Below are positions 1 to 8,449 of a stretch of 64,000 bases of DNA, in pieces. Location: assembly GCF_002858675.1 (NCBI RefSeq), contig NZ_PJZF01000004.1:241960-305959 (forward strand), written 5' to 3'. This stretch comes from Chimaeribacter californicus (GTDB lineage: Bacteria; Pseudomonadota; Gammaproteobacteria; Enterobacterales; Enterobacteriaceae). Every line of letters begins with the position of its first letter. Position 1 is the first letter of the stretch. The notes under the pieces are model-generated. The model was not told the origin of the DNA. It saw nothing but the letters and a program-made list of their open reading frames with translations, and did not search any database. The position numbers and the translations under genes were made by a program.

Positions 1-442
1 GGCGGAGATTATCCGCGGTGGGCTGATGTCGGTGGACAACGGCCAGGTCGAGACCACGCAGGCGTTCGGCATGTCGCGGGCGCGGGCCTTGCGCCGGATT
101 ATCATCCCGCAGGCGATGCGCTCCATTATTCCGCCGACCGGCAACCAGCTGATCAGCATGATCAAGGCGACCTCGCTGGTGAGCGTGATTGCGATGGGTG
201 ACCTGCTCTACTCGGTGCAGTCAGTCTATAACCGCACTTTTGAAGTGATCCCGATGCTGATGGTCGCGGTGATCTGGTATTTGCTGATTACCTCTTTGCT
301 GAACCTCGGGCAATCGGCCATTGAACGTTATTACGCACGCGGCACGCGCCGTTCCGCCCCGGCCACCAGGCGCCGTTCACCCACGGTTGACGCCCCGGCA
401 GTGCCTGCCCATCCAGGGACATCTTATAAGGAGGGCGCATGA
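1..442 (+). CDS. Amino-acid ABC transporter permease, C-terminal part
   Basis: The window opens inside this gene. Reading from base 2 gives about 146 residues up to the TGA at 440-442. The protein is a HisM/GlnP-type inner-membrane permease of a polar amino-acid importer. The EAA loop that contacts the ATPase is visible ([19 protein letters not shown]), followed by the usual [17 protein letters not shown] segment and a last hydrophobic helix. The C-terminus is a basic, proline-rich tail of about 40 residues, longer than is common. The stop overlaps the start of the ATPase gene (ATGA), so the two are translationally coupled. The substrate cannot be told from this part. Confidence 0.93.
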   Translation, partial: AEIIRGGLMSVDNGQVETTQAFGMSRARALRRIIIPQAMRSIIPPTGNQLISMIKATSLVSVIAMGDLLYSVQSVYNRTFEVIPMLMVAVIWYLLITSLLNLGQSAIERYYARGTRRSAPATRRRSPTVDAPAVPAHPGTSYKEGA

Positions 443-1224
443 GCCACCCTGAACAACATCCGGTGCGGCCGCTGGTGCAGGCGCGCAACGTACATAAAAG
501 TTATGGTGATAACAATGTGCTGAAAGGCATCGATCTGGACGTGAACCCCGGTGAGGTGGTGGTGATCCTGGGGCCGTCCGGCTCGGGGAAATCGACCTTC
601 CTGCGCTGTATCAACCACCTGGAAGAGATGGATCGCGGCTATATCCTGGTGCAGGGCGAGCAGATTGGTTACCAGCTGCGCGGCGAGCGCCTGCACCGGC
701 TGAGTGCGCGGGCCATTGCCCGCCAGCGGCGCGGCATCGGCATGGTGTTCCAGCAATTCAACCTCTACCCCCATATGACGGTGTTGCAGAACATCACCGA
801 AGCGCCGATTGGCATCCACAAGCAGAGCCGTCAGGAGGCAGAACGTTACGCCCATGAACTGCTGGCCCGCGTCGGGCTGAGTGACAAAGCGGATGCCTAC
901 CCGCGCCATCTCTCCGGCGGGCAACAGCAGCGGGTGGCGATTGCGCGGGCGCTGGCGATCAAACCGGCCCTGATGCTGTTTGATGAGCCCACCTCAGCCC
1001 TCGATCCGGAGCTGGTGGGGGAGGTGCTCGCCACCATGCGTGATTTGGCGGCGCAAGGGCTGACGATGATTGTGGTGACGCACGAGATCGGGTTTGCCCG
1101 TGAAGCGGCGGATCGGGTGGTGTTTATGGATCGCGGTTACGTGGTGGAGCAGGGCGCGCCGGAAGATGTGCTGGTTGACCCCCGCCACCCCCGCACCCGC
1201 GCCTTTTTAAGCCGGTTTATTTGA
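439..1224 (+). CDS. Polar amino-acid ABC transporter ATP-binding protein
   Basis: This 261-residue ATPase of the GlnQ/HisP family energises import through the permease encoded just upstream. Walker A (GPSGSGKST, about residue 45), the Q-loop ([12 protein letters not shown]), the ABC signature (LSGGQQQR), Walker B ([13 protein letters not shown]) and the H-loop (VVTHE) are all present and intact. The start is the ATG of an ATGA overlap with the permease stop, preceded by AAGGAGGGC. A short insert after the Walker A helix ([13 protein letters not shown]) is seen in some members of the family. The gene ends just before a long GC-rich hairpin and faces the fimbrial operon. Confidence 0.95.
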   Translation: MSHPEQHPVRPLVQARNVHKSYGDNNVLKGIDLDVNPGEVVVILGPSGSGKSTFLRCINHLEEMDRGYILVQGEQIGYQLRGERLHRLSARAIARQRRGIGMVFQQFNLYPHMTVLQNITEAPIGIHKQSRQEAERYAHELLARVGLSDKADAYPRHLSGGQQQRVAIARALAIKPALMLFDEPTSALDPELVGEVLATMRDLAAQGLTMIVVTHEIGFAREAADRVVFMDRGYVVEQGAPEDVLVDPRHPRTRAFLSRFI

Positions 1225-1228
1225 GGGA

Positions 1229-1266
1229 GCGGCGGCCGGAAAAGTGTCACCTGTTCCGGCCGCCGC
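1229..1266. terminator. GC-rich hairpin between convergent genes
   Basis: Arms of 13 bases (1229-1241 and 1254-1266, GCGGCGGCCGGAA and its complement) enclose a 12-base loop. It lies between the ATPase gene and the convergent end of the fimbrial operon. No clear T-run follows on either strand, so it may terminate weakly or protect 3' ends. Confidence 0.5.
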
Positions 1267-1278
1267 GCCATTGCTGGC

Positions 1279-1833
1279 CTACTCATAAGTAATCGAGAAA
1301 TTCACCAGTGCTTCGGCGTGGCCCGCCTGTGGGTTGTTTTGGGTCACCACATACTGCGCCACGTAGTCGAGCCGGTTGTTCTGGTCTTTGGTGAGGTTCC
1401 ACTGTATCCCGTCTTCCGCTGCGGAAAGGGGTTGCGGGCGCTGCTGTTTCCCGGCGACGGTGCTGATTTTCAGTGCAACACCACGCGCGCCGCCGTTAAG
1501 TTTGAACAGGGTGGCATCGTCACTGTCGGCTTCGCCATCCATTTTGACGTAAGCACGCGCCACATCGCCGCACTCTTCCAGTTCCAGCGCAAACGGCTTT
1601 TCGCCCAGTACGCTGCCGGGGGTGTCACTTCCCCGGGTCCGGCCTTTACTGCGGTGCAGGTAAAGGGTGCCGAGATCCACCTCCAGCGCGTTATCCGCGA
1701 GTATGCAGGTGCCCTGAAGAATCCGGATTTTAAAATGCAGTTCGCCGGGTTTGCCGATATTTTCCATCGCCTGTGTCGGCTGGGAGAACAATGGGGCGGC
1801 GACACAGGCCGCCAGGAACAGAGTGCGTTTCAT
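1279..1833 (-). CDS. Fimbrial minor subunit (type 1 pilin family)
   Basis: This is a 184-residue secreted pilin of the chaperone-usher class and the last gene of the operon. I chose the start at 1833 because it gives a clean signal peptide (MKRTLFLAACVAAPLFSQPTQA) with GGAG 8 bases upstream. The longer frame begins inside the previous gene without a signal. The mature part has two cysteines spaced as in pilins (GTCILADN and LEECGDV) and the usual ending (LVNFSITYE), which supplies the donor strand and the C-terminal beta strand. It probably caps or anchors the fibre. It starts 4 bases after the adhesin stop. Confidence 0.85.
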   Translation of the reverse strand: MKRTLFLAACVAAPLFSQPTQAMENIGKPGELHFKIRILQGTCILADNALEVDLGTLYLHRSKGRTRGSDTPGSVLGEKPFALELEECGDVARAYVKMDGEADSDDATLFKLNGGARGVALKISTVAGKQQRPQPLSAAEDGIQWNLTKDQNNRLDYVAQYVVTQNNPQAGHAEALVNFSITYE

Positions 1834-1837
1834 CCCG

Positions 1838-2920
1838 TTACTCCACGTCCAGACTAAGGGTAGCGATGCCGTCAAACTCGCCGCTCTGCGGGATTTTGCC
1901 GGTGGTGCTGATCGGGTAAGCCTTTAAGGTTACGCCGGCATCACGGTCAACGCCGTTAAGCGGCCCCACCTCAAGCTCGACATTATCATGAGTGCCGGGG
2001 CGCAGTACGGTGCCGCTTTTGCGGGTAACGATGGCGCCAATATCCGGGTTACCCAGATCGATCGCATCCGTGTTATTAGGGTTGGTCTTTCCTTCCAGTT
2101 TTAAATAGATATGTACGCCGTCCGAGATGTTCGAGCATTTAAAATTGAGTTTCTTTTCTATAATCCGGGCATTGGCGGGCATATCGCCGTTTCTATTTTT
2201 AAAGTCACGGGCGTTGTAGTCACCAAAATCAATTTCGGTGGTGTACCCGGCTGGAATTTCGCAGCCTTGCGGCACCACAATTTTACCACTGATGGTAACC
2301 ATAGCCATAGGTATGGAACCGTGCGGAGGAATTATAGTACTTTTGTTCCAGGCCCTGACGCCATATATCTGTAACAAGGTAGTATTTGGAATAATACTTT
2401 CACCAACGAACGGCCTGGCGATATAAAGGTCCAGAGTGCCTTGTGCACCACTTCCATATATACTCGATGCTATATTGCAAGAAGTCCGGTTATTTGTATT
2501 ATTTGAAATATTCTGGAAAGGAACGTAAAAATAGTTTTGGGTACCCCCCGAAATGAAGACTTTTGCAGCAAACTCCAGATTTTCATTTATCTTATAAAAT
2601 GTTACCCCCCCTTCTGTATGCCCCGGTGGTAGCGTGCTTTCCCCAGAGTAGTAGACATTGGCTTTCTGTGACTCATCATTGGAACAGGGGCATGTAGCAG
2701 AGTATGTACCGCCCAGATTCCAATTATAAAAACCAGGAATAGATTTCCCGGCGAAATTCTCTGCGGGGTTAGAAACGGTTTTATCGATCTCTGCGTGATA
2801 GTCATGTACAGGGCCATCTGGAATACACGGCCCCCAATCCCCTACCGCCCGTACCGGCGCACTCAGCACCAGCAATCCGGTGACCAGCGCTGCCAGCGCA
2901 CTGAACATTTTCCACTTCAT
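1838..2920 (-). CDS. Fimbrial tip adhesin
   Basis: This is a 360-residue two-domain fimbrial protein, the likely receptor-binding tip. The start at 2920 gives a signal peptide (MKWKMFSALAALVTGLLVLSAPVRA) with GAGG upstream. The N-terminal part, to about residue 230, does not resemble a pilin and carries several cysteines (ATCPCSNDE, RTSCNIAS), as in lectin domains. The C-terminal part (from about VTISGKIVVPQGCEIPAG) is a pilin domain, ending in an aromatic-poor strand (GIATLSLDVE). The DNA for the N-terminal domain (about 2100-2830) is much richer in AT than its neighbours, suggesting exchange or fast divergence. The receptor is unknown. Confidence 0.82.
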   Translation of the reverse strand: MKWKMFSALAALVTGLLVLSAPVRAVGDWGPCIPDGPVHDYHAEIDKTVSNPAENFAGKSIPGFYNWNLGGTYSATCPCSNDESQKANVYYSGESTLPPGHTEGGVTFYKINENLEFAAKVFISGGTQNYFYVPFQNISNNTNNRTSCNIASSIYGSGAQGTLDLYIARPFVGESIIPNTTLLQIYGVRAWNKSTIIPPHGSIPMAMVTISGKIVVPQGCEIPAGYTTEIDFGDYNARDFKNRNGDMPANARIIEKKLNFKCSNISDGVHIYLKLEGKTNPNNTDAIDLGNPDIGAIVTRKSGTVLRPGTHDNVELEVGPLNGVDRDAGVTLKAYPISTTGKIPQSGEFDGIATLSLDVE

Positions 2921-2937
2921 CTTTTTAGCCTCGATAA

Positions 2938-5526
2938 TTATTGGCAGCGTGCGGTCAGACTGACCACCGATGCAGGTTGGTCTGACAGCGTGACGCGGTA
3001 CGGCGCGCTGCACTGCTGCCCCGCCTCTTTGCCCCAGCTCACCGTCAGGGTGCCTTTTTCCGGCAGGCCGCTCATATAGAGCTGGCCCTCTTCGCCGACG
3101 ATGCCGCTCTGAAGGGTTTTCGCATTCTCTTTCTGCGCCAGCGTGGCGGTAGCGCCAAACGGCACGGCGCGGCCATCCGCCCGGCTCAGGGTCATCATCA
3201 CCCGGTAGCCCACCTGCGTGGTGAACTGCGCCCGCACCACCGCGCCGCGGGTCGGCACCACGTACTGGATCGGTTCACTGAGGTCCACGTTGTCACCCAG
3301 CGTATCGGTACGCAGCGAGACTTCGGTTTCCCGGTAGGGGGTGGCGTAGGGGATAATGGCGTTGCCGAAGTGGTCCAGCGCCACGCCGCTGTTATTGCTG
3401 ACGTTGGTGCCTGCCGCGCCCGCTGCATTCACCAGGATCATCGACTCGCTCAATGGCTGTGACAGCGTCACGCCCTGGCTATGAACCACCACACCGCCGC
3501 GCAGGCCGTAGTTCACCTGGCTGCTGTCACGCGCATAGTTGTAGCCGAGATCGATATTGCCTTTGCTGCCCTGATAGCCCAGTGAGGCATTGCCGCTGTT
3601 GCCGACGCCGTCTGAGCCGTAACCCTCCTGCACGCTCCAGTTCAGGTTGCGCTGCGCCAGCGCGGTGCCGCTAAGCCCGACCTGATGATTGGTGCGCCCT
3701 TTGAGATCGCTGGTCATGCGGTAAGAGCTCCAGGCCCGCCCCAGCGGCACCGAGACGTTAAAGGAGAAGAGGTGATCCGGGTCGTCATAGTCCGGTGAGC
3801 GCGTATAGCTGTAGGCCATGCCCCAGCTCACCGGGCCGATGCGGCCGTTATAGCCGCCGCTGACGGAGCGCTGGGTGCCGTCATCGCCCCAGTAATCCTG
3901 CAGGTTCATGCTGAAATAGACCGAGCCGTAACGCCCCATCTGCTGGGTGATATTGCCCTGTAACTGACTGCGCTGGTGGTAACGGGCGTAGTCGCTGTCG
4001 GCGTGGTTGCGCACGTCGGTGGCTTCCTGGAAGCTGTAATAGCCCTGTGTGGAGTAGCGGTAACCCAGCAGGCGGAAGTCGGTGCCGCTGTCGGCAAAAC
4101 TTTTGGCATACAAAAAACGGTAAGACTGGCCCTGTTCGTTGCGGCCGTCACCCAGGTCGCTTTTTGCCTGCGTGATGTCCAGCGAGACGGCGCCGATGTT
4201 ACCCAGGTTGATGCCCGCGCCCAGCGCGAGGGCGTTATAGTCTTCGGAGAACAGCGTGCCGCCGTAAGCCGTGATGCCGTGCGGCAGGCCATAAATCGCA
4301 TGGCCCTGGAGGAATTGCGGGTTACCGGAGTCATAGTTCCCGCCCTGGTACTCACCGCCGCTGACGCTGTATTTCAGGTGCCCTTCACGTTGCAGGATCG
4401 AGACCGCCGCAAACGGCTGGATGAAACGCTGCTCACGGCCGTCGCTCTCTTTGACGGTCACCGTCAGGTCACCGCTGCTGGAGGTGGGGTAGAGATCGTT
4501 AATCTCAAACGCGCCGGGCTGCACGAAGGTGCGGTAAATCACGTAGCCGTTCTGCTCAATCACCACTTCCGCATTGGTGCGGGCAATGCCGCGCACCACC
4601 GGCGCAAAGCCGCGCTGGCTGTCCGGCAGCATTTCATCATCCGAGGTGAGTTGCACGCCGCGGAACTGTACGCTGTCAAACACATCGGCGGAGGTGTAGG
4701 TGTCACCCAGCGTCAGATCGGCTTTCAGCGGCACGATATTGCGCGTGAGGTAGGTGCCGAGGTTGTCGGTGGTGGTCTGCCCGTCGTAGCGGCTCCAGGT
4801 GGCATTATTGCGCAAGCGCCAGGCACCGAGGTTAACGCCGCTGCGCAGGTTGAAATAGTAGCCGTTGCTGTAGCTGCGCCCGCCGCTGCTGTCGTTATGC
4901 TCGCGGCCCCACTCATCGGTGTAGCGGTTCTCCCGGTAGTCGGTGTCGGTACGCCCGTTACTGCCGGAGAAGCTGTAGTCCAGCAGCAGCGCCGGGATGC
5001 CCTCATCCCAGCGGCTTTCCGGCACCGTGCCGCGGGCGGTCTGCACCATCGCCGCCTGCGGGAAGCTGAGGATCAGGGTCTGGTTGTTGAAATCAAAATG
5101 GCTGGCGGCGTTGGGTATCTGTTCCGTAAACGGCACACAGGCCTCGGCCGGGTACGCCGCCATCGCCGGGAAACGCTCAACCCGCACCCCCAGCTCCGCC
5201 AGTTGCACCCGGCTCAGGCAGGGCGTCAGGGATTCACCGGCGGCCTGCTGGTCGGCCGTCGCGGCGCTGAATGCCAGCTCGCGCACCTCATGCTTACGCT
5301 CATTAACGACAATCTCTACCCGGTAATTCCCCGGCAGCTGTTTACCGGTTGCGCCTTCATAAATCGACAAGTCGGCCAGTGCGCCGCCGGTACCGACATC
5401 TTCCAGAAAGCGCGGGTTGAACTGCGCGGCCTGTGCGCCACAGGCACCGGCCACCAGCACCGCCAGGGCCGAACGTATAAAGCGCTGACAAAAGGCCGGG
5501 TGTTGGGGCTTCTGCATCCGCTGCAT
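2938..5526 (-). CDS. Outer-membrane fimbrial usher (FimD/PapC family)
   Basis: This is the outer-membrane pore and assembly platform for the fimbria, 862 residues and full length for the family. It has a signal peptide ending GACGAQA, then the periplasmic N-domain that binds chaperone-subunit complexes (FNPRFLEDVG). The 24-strand barrel with the plug region follows (PDSQRGFAPVVRGIARTNAE is the conserved usher signature), then the two C-terminal domains (GAVVRAQFTTQVGYRVMM and EEGQLYMSGLPEKGTLTVSWG). A conserved C-terminal cysteine pair is present (QQCSAPY, TARCQ). I take ATG 5526 as start; a GTG at 5538 in the same frame is possible. Adhesin and minor pilin follow with short gaps, so one transcript is likely. 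Confidence 0.93.
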   Translation of the reverse strand: MQRMQKPQHPAFCQRFIRSALAVLVAGACGAQAAQFNPRFLEDVGTGGALADLSIYEGATGKQLPGNYRVEIVVNERKHEVRELAFSAATADQQAAGESLTPCLSRVQLAELGVRVERFPAMAAYPAEACVPFTEQIPNAASHFDFNNQTLILSFPQAAMVQTARGTVPESRWDEGIPALLLDYSFSGSNGRTDTDYRENRYTDEWGREHNDSSGGRSYSNGYYFNLRSGVNLGAWRLRNNATWSRYDGQTTTDNLGTYLTRNIVPLKADLTLGDTYTSADVFDSVQFRGVQLTSDDEMLPDSQRGFAPVVRGIARTNAEVVIEQNGYVIYRTFVQPGAFEINDLYPTSSSGDLTVTVKESDGREQRFIQPFAAVSILQREGHLKYSVSGGEYQGGNYDSGNPQFLQGHAIYGLPHGITAYGGTLFSEDYNALALGAGINLGNIGAVSLDITQAKSDLGDGRNEQGQSYRFLYAKSFADSGTDFRLLGYRYSTQGYYSFQEATDVRNHADSDYARYHQRSQLQGNITQQMGRYGSVYFSMNLQDYWGDDGTQRSVSGGYNGRIGPVSWGMAYSYTRSPDYDDPDHLFSFNVSVPLGRAWSSYRMTSDLKGRTNHQVGLSGTALAQRNLNWSVQEGYGSDGVGNSGNASLGYQGSKGNIDLGYNYARDSSQVNYGLRGGVVVHSQGVTLSQPLSESMILVNAAGAAGTNVSNNSGVALDHFGNAIIPYATPYRETEVSLRTDTLGDNVDLSEPIQYVVPTRGAVVRAQFTTQVGYRVMMTLSRADGRAVPFGATATLAQKENAKTLQSGIVGEEGQLYMSGLPEKGTLTVSWGKEAGQQCSAPYRVTLSDQPASVVSLTARCQ

Positions 5527-5564
5527 GGTGATGGTCACTCAGGTAAGGAGGGAAAGGGTGTCAT

Positions 5565-6266
5565 TCAGGATTTAACCGGCTGATTCAGGGTGTCACTTGA
5601 GGCACCGAAATCATTAATCACCGAATAGGTGACGGTGGCCGCGCTCTGCATACCGGCAGGCAGCGGCTGGCTTACCTGGCCTTTGGCCGGTACCATCGGG
5701 ACGCGCCCGGCATCCCGGCCATCAAACGCGAGGTGATCAAACGACAGGGTGTAAGGCGTGGGGTTGTGGATCACCACCTGATTGCCCTGACGGGTAAAGG
5801 TCAGCTGGCGGTAAGCGTCATTGGCATTGCCCGGCAGCCCCACCGGCCGGTAGAACAGCTTCAGCCGGGTGCGCACGGCAATTTGCAGCACGTTCTTGCT
5901 CTGGCTGGCCTCGGAGGTGGACGGAATCGCCTTCACATTAATCCAGTAAACGGATTCCCGATCCTGCGGCAGTGGTGCGCCGAGGTGCACAATACGCAGC
6001 ACATTGTCTTTCGCGGGATCAAGGCGGAACAGCGGCGGGGTAATCACAAACGGGGTTTTTTTATTGCCGCTGACGTCCTCTGCCCAGGCCTGGATCAGGA
6101 ACGCTTCTTTGTCATTGCGGTTACTGACGGTAAGTGAAGCCTCTTTTTTATCAGCCTGATAAATCACGCGCGTGGCACTCATGGCGATGCCCCCGGCCGC
6201 ATAAGCACTTTGCGCAAGGGGGAGAAGACAGAAAAGAGAGCAGAGGAGTTTTTTGGTCAGTGTCAT
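5565..6266 (-). CDS. Periplasmic fimbrial chaperone (PapD/FimC family)
   Basis: This 233-residue periplasmic chaperone folds and caps pilus subunits before handing them to the usher. The chosen start at 6266 gives the signal peptide MTLTKKLLCSLFCLLPLAQSAYA; an upstream ATG (6281) is possible because no strong ribosome site decides. The immunoglobulin-like N-domain opens with GGIAMSATRVIYQADKKEASLTVSN, containing the conserved basic position of the subunit-binding cleft. The G1-strand region carries LQIAVRTRLKLFYRP, the family signature with its basic and hydrophobic residues. The gene lies between the major pilin and the usher, the classic order. Confidence 0.92.
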   Translation of the reverse strand: MTLTKKLLCSLFCLLPLAQSAYAAGGIAMSATRVIYQADKKEASLTVSNRNDKEAFLIQAWAEDVSGNKKTPFVITPPLFRLDPAKDNVLRIVHLGAPLPQDRESVYWINVKAIPSTSEASQSKNVLQIAVRTRLKLFYRPVGLPGNANDAYRQLTFTRQGNQVVIHNPTPYTLSFDHLAFDGRDAGRVPMVPAKGQVSQPLPAGMQSAATVTYSVINDFGASSDTLNQPVKS

Positions 6267-6362
6267 GATTGCGCCCGGCATAAAATAAACGGGCGGCATG
6301 AAAAGTTTATGCTGCCCGCAGGACATGGCGATTCACCTTAGCGTCAGGTGCGCCTTGGGTGA

Positions 6363-6884
6363 TCAGTTGTAGGTCACATTGAAATCAACCTGGCTATTGC
6401 CATAACCCGGTGTTGCCCCGCCTTCTTTGCTGACATAGGCGGCGGAGTAATAGAGCACGTTCTGGCCTGCTTTCAGGGTTTCAGCCGCCGTGGCGGTGCC
6501 TACCTTAATGTCCGCGCCGGCTTTGTTGAACAGGCCGATGGCCACTTTGGTGGCGGCCCCGGCTTCGTTATTCACCAGCAAGCGGCCGTCATCATCTGCC
6601 AGGCCGTCGAACTGCACCTGCACATTTTGCTTGGTGGAGATATCGCACTCTTCCAGTTTGATCTGGAAAGCTTTTGCCGGGGATTTGGAGCCTGGATCTT
6701 TTAGGGTCGTGGTTTTTACCTGGCCCAGGTTAACTTCCTGGTTTTGGGAGTCGGCGGAGACCACGCAAGGCGCATCCACAATCTCGCCTTTAAAACGGAT
6801 GGTGCCGTCGCCGTTATCCGCTGCAAAAGCGGATTGACTCAGAACCAGTGCCGCAATGGCAGAAATAACAAATCCTTTCTTCAT
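6363..6884 (-). CDS. Major fimbrial subunit (type 1 pilin)
   Basis: This 173-residue pilin is the first gene of the operon and probably the main shaft protein. It has a signal peptide (MKKGFVISAIAALVLSQSAFA), the pilin start GTIRFKGEIVDAPC, a second cysteine in KLEECDI and the C-terminal ending GNSQVDFNVTYN with the penultimate tyrosine. A gap of about 95 bases to the chaperone gene is wide enough for partial termination, which often makes the main pilin more abundant. The ribosome site is AGGA. The AT-rich region upstream (6885-7320) must hold the operon promoter. Confidence 0.93.
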   Translation of the reverse strand: MKKGFVISAIAALVLSQSAFAADNGDGTIRFKGEIVDAPCVVSADSQNQEVNLGQVKTTTLKDPGSKSPAKAFQIKLEECDISTKQNVQVQFDGLADDDGRLLVNNEAGAATKVAIGLFNKAGADIKVGTATAAETLKAGQNVLYYSAAYVSKEGGATPGYGNSQVDFNVTYN

Positions 6885-6962
6885 TTTTAAAAATCCTGTG
6901 AATAATCAATTCATAAAAGACGCCATGCCCAATTTTGGGAAAGCGTATCTGGAAAGTCGGGG

Positions 6963-6993
6963 AGTATATTAGTGAAGTGAAAAGGCATATCAA
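6963..6993 (-). promoter_or_regulatory. Candidate promoter of the fimbrial operon
   Basis: Read on the minus strand, TTGATA (6993-6988) and TATACT (6968-6963) are separated by 19 bases. They lie about 80 bases before the pilin start. The spacing is long, so this is a tentative call. The region from here to 7200 is strongly AT-rich, as expected of an H-NS-controlled promoter. Confidence 0.3.
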
Positions 6994-7164
6994 TTTATAG
7001 ATTTTTAATAGTAATGTTACTGTGGGTTAATTCTTATTAATGCATTGATTTCACTGCTTCTAATAAGTGCTATTTATTTGGTGGATCGATAAGATTAAAA
7101 CGATCGAAAATTTGTATGAAACAAGGGCGTGAATAAAGCGTGATATTATAGATTTCAAGAATGG

Positions 7165-7191
7165 ATAATTTGTGAGTAATTGACAAATTAT
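7165..7191. repeat. Perfect 9-bp inverted repeat upstream of fimbrial operon
   Basis: ATAATTTGT (7165-7173) and ACAAATTAT (7183-7191) form perfect arms around a 9-base spacer in the intergenic region between the fimbrial operon and the antitoxin gene. It could be an operator. No invertase gene lies nearby and no matching distant copy was seen, so there is no sign of a phase switch. A GC hairpin (7231-7249, TGCCCG/CGGGCA) lies between it and the antitoxin gene. Confidence 0.5.
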
Positions 7192-7323
7192 ATGTTTGTA
7201 GGGTATTGCTTGAAAAACATAGGGGAGGGATGCCCGTCGTTACCGGGCAAGGTGCCGCTCTGCAACGCTAAAAGGGGATATCAGCGAGGGAGAATAGCGG
7301 TATGTGAAGGCGCAAAATTAATT

Positions 7324-7575
7324 TCATTCATCGATGTCCCTTTCTGTCCCCGCTCCGCTTCTCAGGCATTCAATGGCATTCATCAGCCTTTTGGCATTTG
7401 CTGGGGAGCGTAACAAATACGCGGTCTCCTCCAGCGAGTTGTACTCCTCCAGTGACATTAAGACACAAGATGTACCATCGTGGCGGGTAATCAGCACCGG
7501 GGCCTGATCCTCAACGGTTTGTACCATGGTTGCTGAGAGATTTTGTCGCGCTTCACTATAGGTGATGGTTCGCAT
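7324..7575 (-). CDS. yefM: YefM-type (Phd/YefM family) antitoxin, toxin partner absent
   Basis: This 83-residue antitoxin begins [17 protein letters not shown], the DNA-binding N-terminus of the YefM family, and continues with the family block [19 protein letters not shown]. The variable toxin-binding tail follows ([18 protein letters not shown]). GAGGAG precedes the ATG. An operator with the TGTACA core lies 27-46 bases upstream. In the usual module yoeB overlaps the yefM stop. Here an ATG does overlap it (ATGA), but the frame closes after 16 codons and no YoeB-like sequence follows before the fimbrial region. It is therefore an orphan antitoxin, which may still regulate itself or neutralise toxins encoded elsewhere. 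Confidence 0.88.
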   Translation of the reverse strand: MRTITYSEARQNLSATMVQTVEDQAPVLITRHDGTSCVLMSLEEYNSLEETAYLLRSPANAKRLMNAIECLRSGAGTERDIDE

Positions 7576-7601
7576 TGGAAATGCTCCTCAGGTTATGTGA
7601 G

Positions 7602-7621
7602 CAATCGTTGTACAATGATTG
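7602..7621. promoter_or_regulatory. YefM operator (palindrome with TGTACA core)
   Basis: CAATCGTTGTACAATGATTG is a 20-base near-perfect palindrome centred on TTGTACAA. TGTACA cores are the known YefM and YefM-YoeB binding sites in Escherichia coli. It sits just before the antitoxin ribosome site, as expected for autorepression. Confidence 0.7.
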
Positions 7622-7742
7622 TGAGCATAAGACCACGCATATAGCGCGCTGACCCCACTTGTCCTCCAACACAATACCAGCTTTACCGGAAGGTCGAGGA
7701 AAGCCGGTATCTGATCGGTGAAAACGAGGGATACCACCAAAC

Positions 7743-7958
7743 TTACATCGTGCTCCTCATATAGTGATTGTCCCCCACACAGACGGCCAGCGCCGTATCA
7801 AGCGTCATTTGCTTAATGTCCTCCTTACAGACAGCAAGATCGTCATAGGCCGCGGGGTTGACAGCAATAACCTGCCCCCGCCGCGACATCAGGCGCCAAT
7901 TCCACGCCTGGCGCGAATCCTGGTAAATATAGAAATAAGATACGGGTAATTGCTGCAT
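7743..7958 (-). CDS. Small protein resembling a YegP/DUF1508 repeat
   Basis: This is a 71-residue cytoplasmic protein with no signal or membrane segment. The stretch SYFYIYQDSRQAWNWRLMSRRGQVIAVNP has the pattern of one DUF1508 unit (YegP family): an aromatic strand, then W-R-L, then G-x-x-I/A, followed by a helix (DLAVCKEDIKQM). Proteins of that family usually carry one or two such units; their role is unknown. It is monocistronic, and upstream of its ATG the sequence AGGACAAATT gives a ribosome site. The downstream region to the yefM operator holds only an imperfect hairpin (about 7675-7712). Confidence 0.55.
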   Translation of the reverse strand: MQQLPVSYFYIYQDSRQAWNWRLMSRRGQVIAVNPAAYDDLAVCKEDIKQMTLDTALAVCVGDNHYMRSTM

Positions 7959-8093
7959 AATTTGTCCTGTTTACTGTGGGTAATGATTTTACGCCCTTCA
8001 CCCGCCCGCATTGCACGCAGCGTGATAAAGGAAAGCTAAGGTAGGTGATAAAGATAACGCCAGCGAAGCGCTAAATACAGAATGACAATATTT

Positions 8094-8286
8094 TCATTGA
8101 TTGAACAGTCCGGCTAATATGTTTTGATAAAAAATGAGGGTGTTTATCTCTTCGCCGCCGGCATCATTGCCCTGAAAAACTGCCTCATTTATCTCAAATA
8201 AATCATTAAACGCCATTATCTGAACTAAATTATGCGGGTTAGTTTCTGTCGCAAAAAGGGGTAGTTATACTTATCCCAACGGATGC
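8094..8286 (-). pseudogene. Probable 3' remnant of a gene, or a 40-residue protein
   Basis: On the minus strand an ATG at 8216 opens a 40-codon frame (MAFNDLFEINEAVFQGNDAG and on to AGLFNQ), ending TGA at 8094. The same frame reads on upstream of the ATG as protein-like sequence (ATETNPHNLVQI) until stops near 8260-8270, and no ribosome site precedes the ATG. This looks more like the tail of a decayed gene than a real small gene. I do not recognise the family. Confidence 0.28.
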
Positions 8287-8297
8287 GTAAAAAAATA

Positions 8298-8367
8298 TCC
8301 CCTGGAGGGGCGTGATTTAATGGCTGATACAGCATGTTTATCAGTGTGCTGTATTTATACCAGGGGA
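8298..8367. repeat. Nested inverted repeats before an unknown gene
   Basis: An outer pair TCCCCTGG/CCAGGGGA (8298-8305, 8360-8367) encloses an inner pair ACAGCA/TGCTGT (8329-8334, 8347-8352). In RNA this could fold into a long stem-loop ending about 83 bases before the ATG at 8450. It may be a leader structure or a compound operator. Confidence 0.45.
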
Positions 8368-8449
8368 ACCAGATATCGCGGACGAGTCAATTTGATTGCT
8401 GGTGGTTACCCGTTTACTCACCGCCCCTTATACGGGGAAGGAGAGAATA

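Noticed and set aside
3976..5583. Long plus-strand open frame of 535 codons
   Set aside because: It is antisense to the fimbrial usher; such long shadows are common in GC-rich genes, and its sequence has no recognisable domain.
7165..7191. Fimbrial phase-switch arm
   Set aside because: No second distant copy of the repeat and no fim-type recombinase nearby; the tyrosine recombinase at 43 kb is island-type.
7231..7323. YoeB toxin downstream of the YefM gene
   Set aside because: All three minus-strand frames were read; the overlapping ATG frame ends after 16 codons and no YoeB-like sequence appears.
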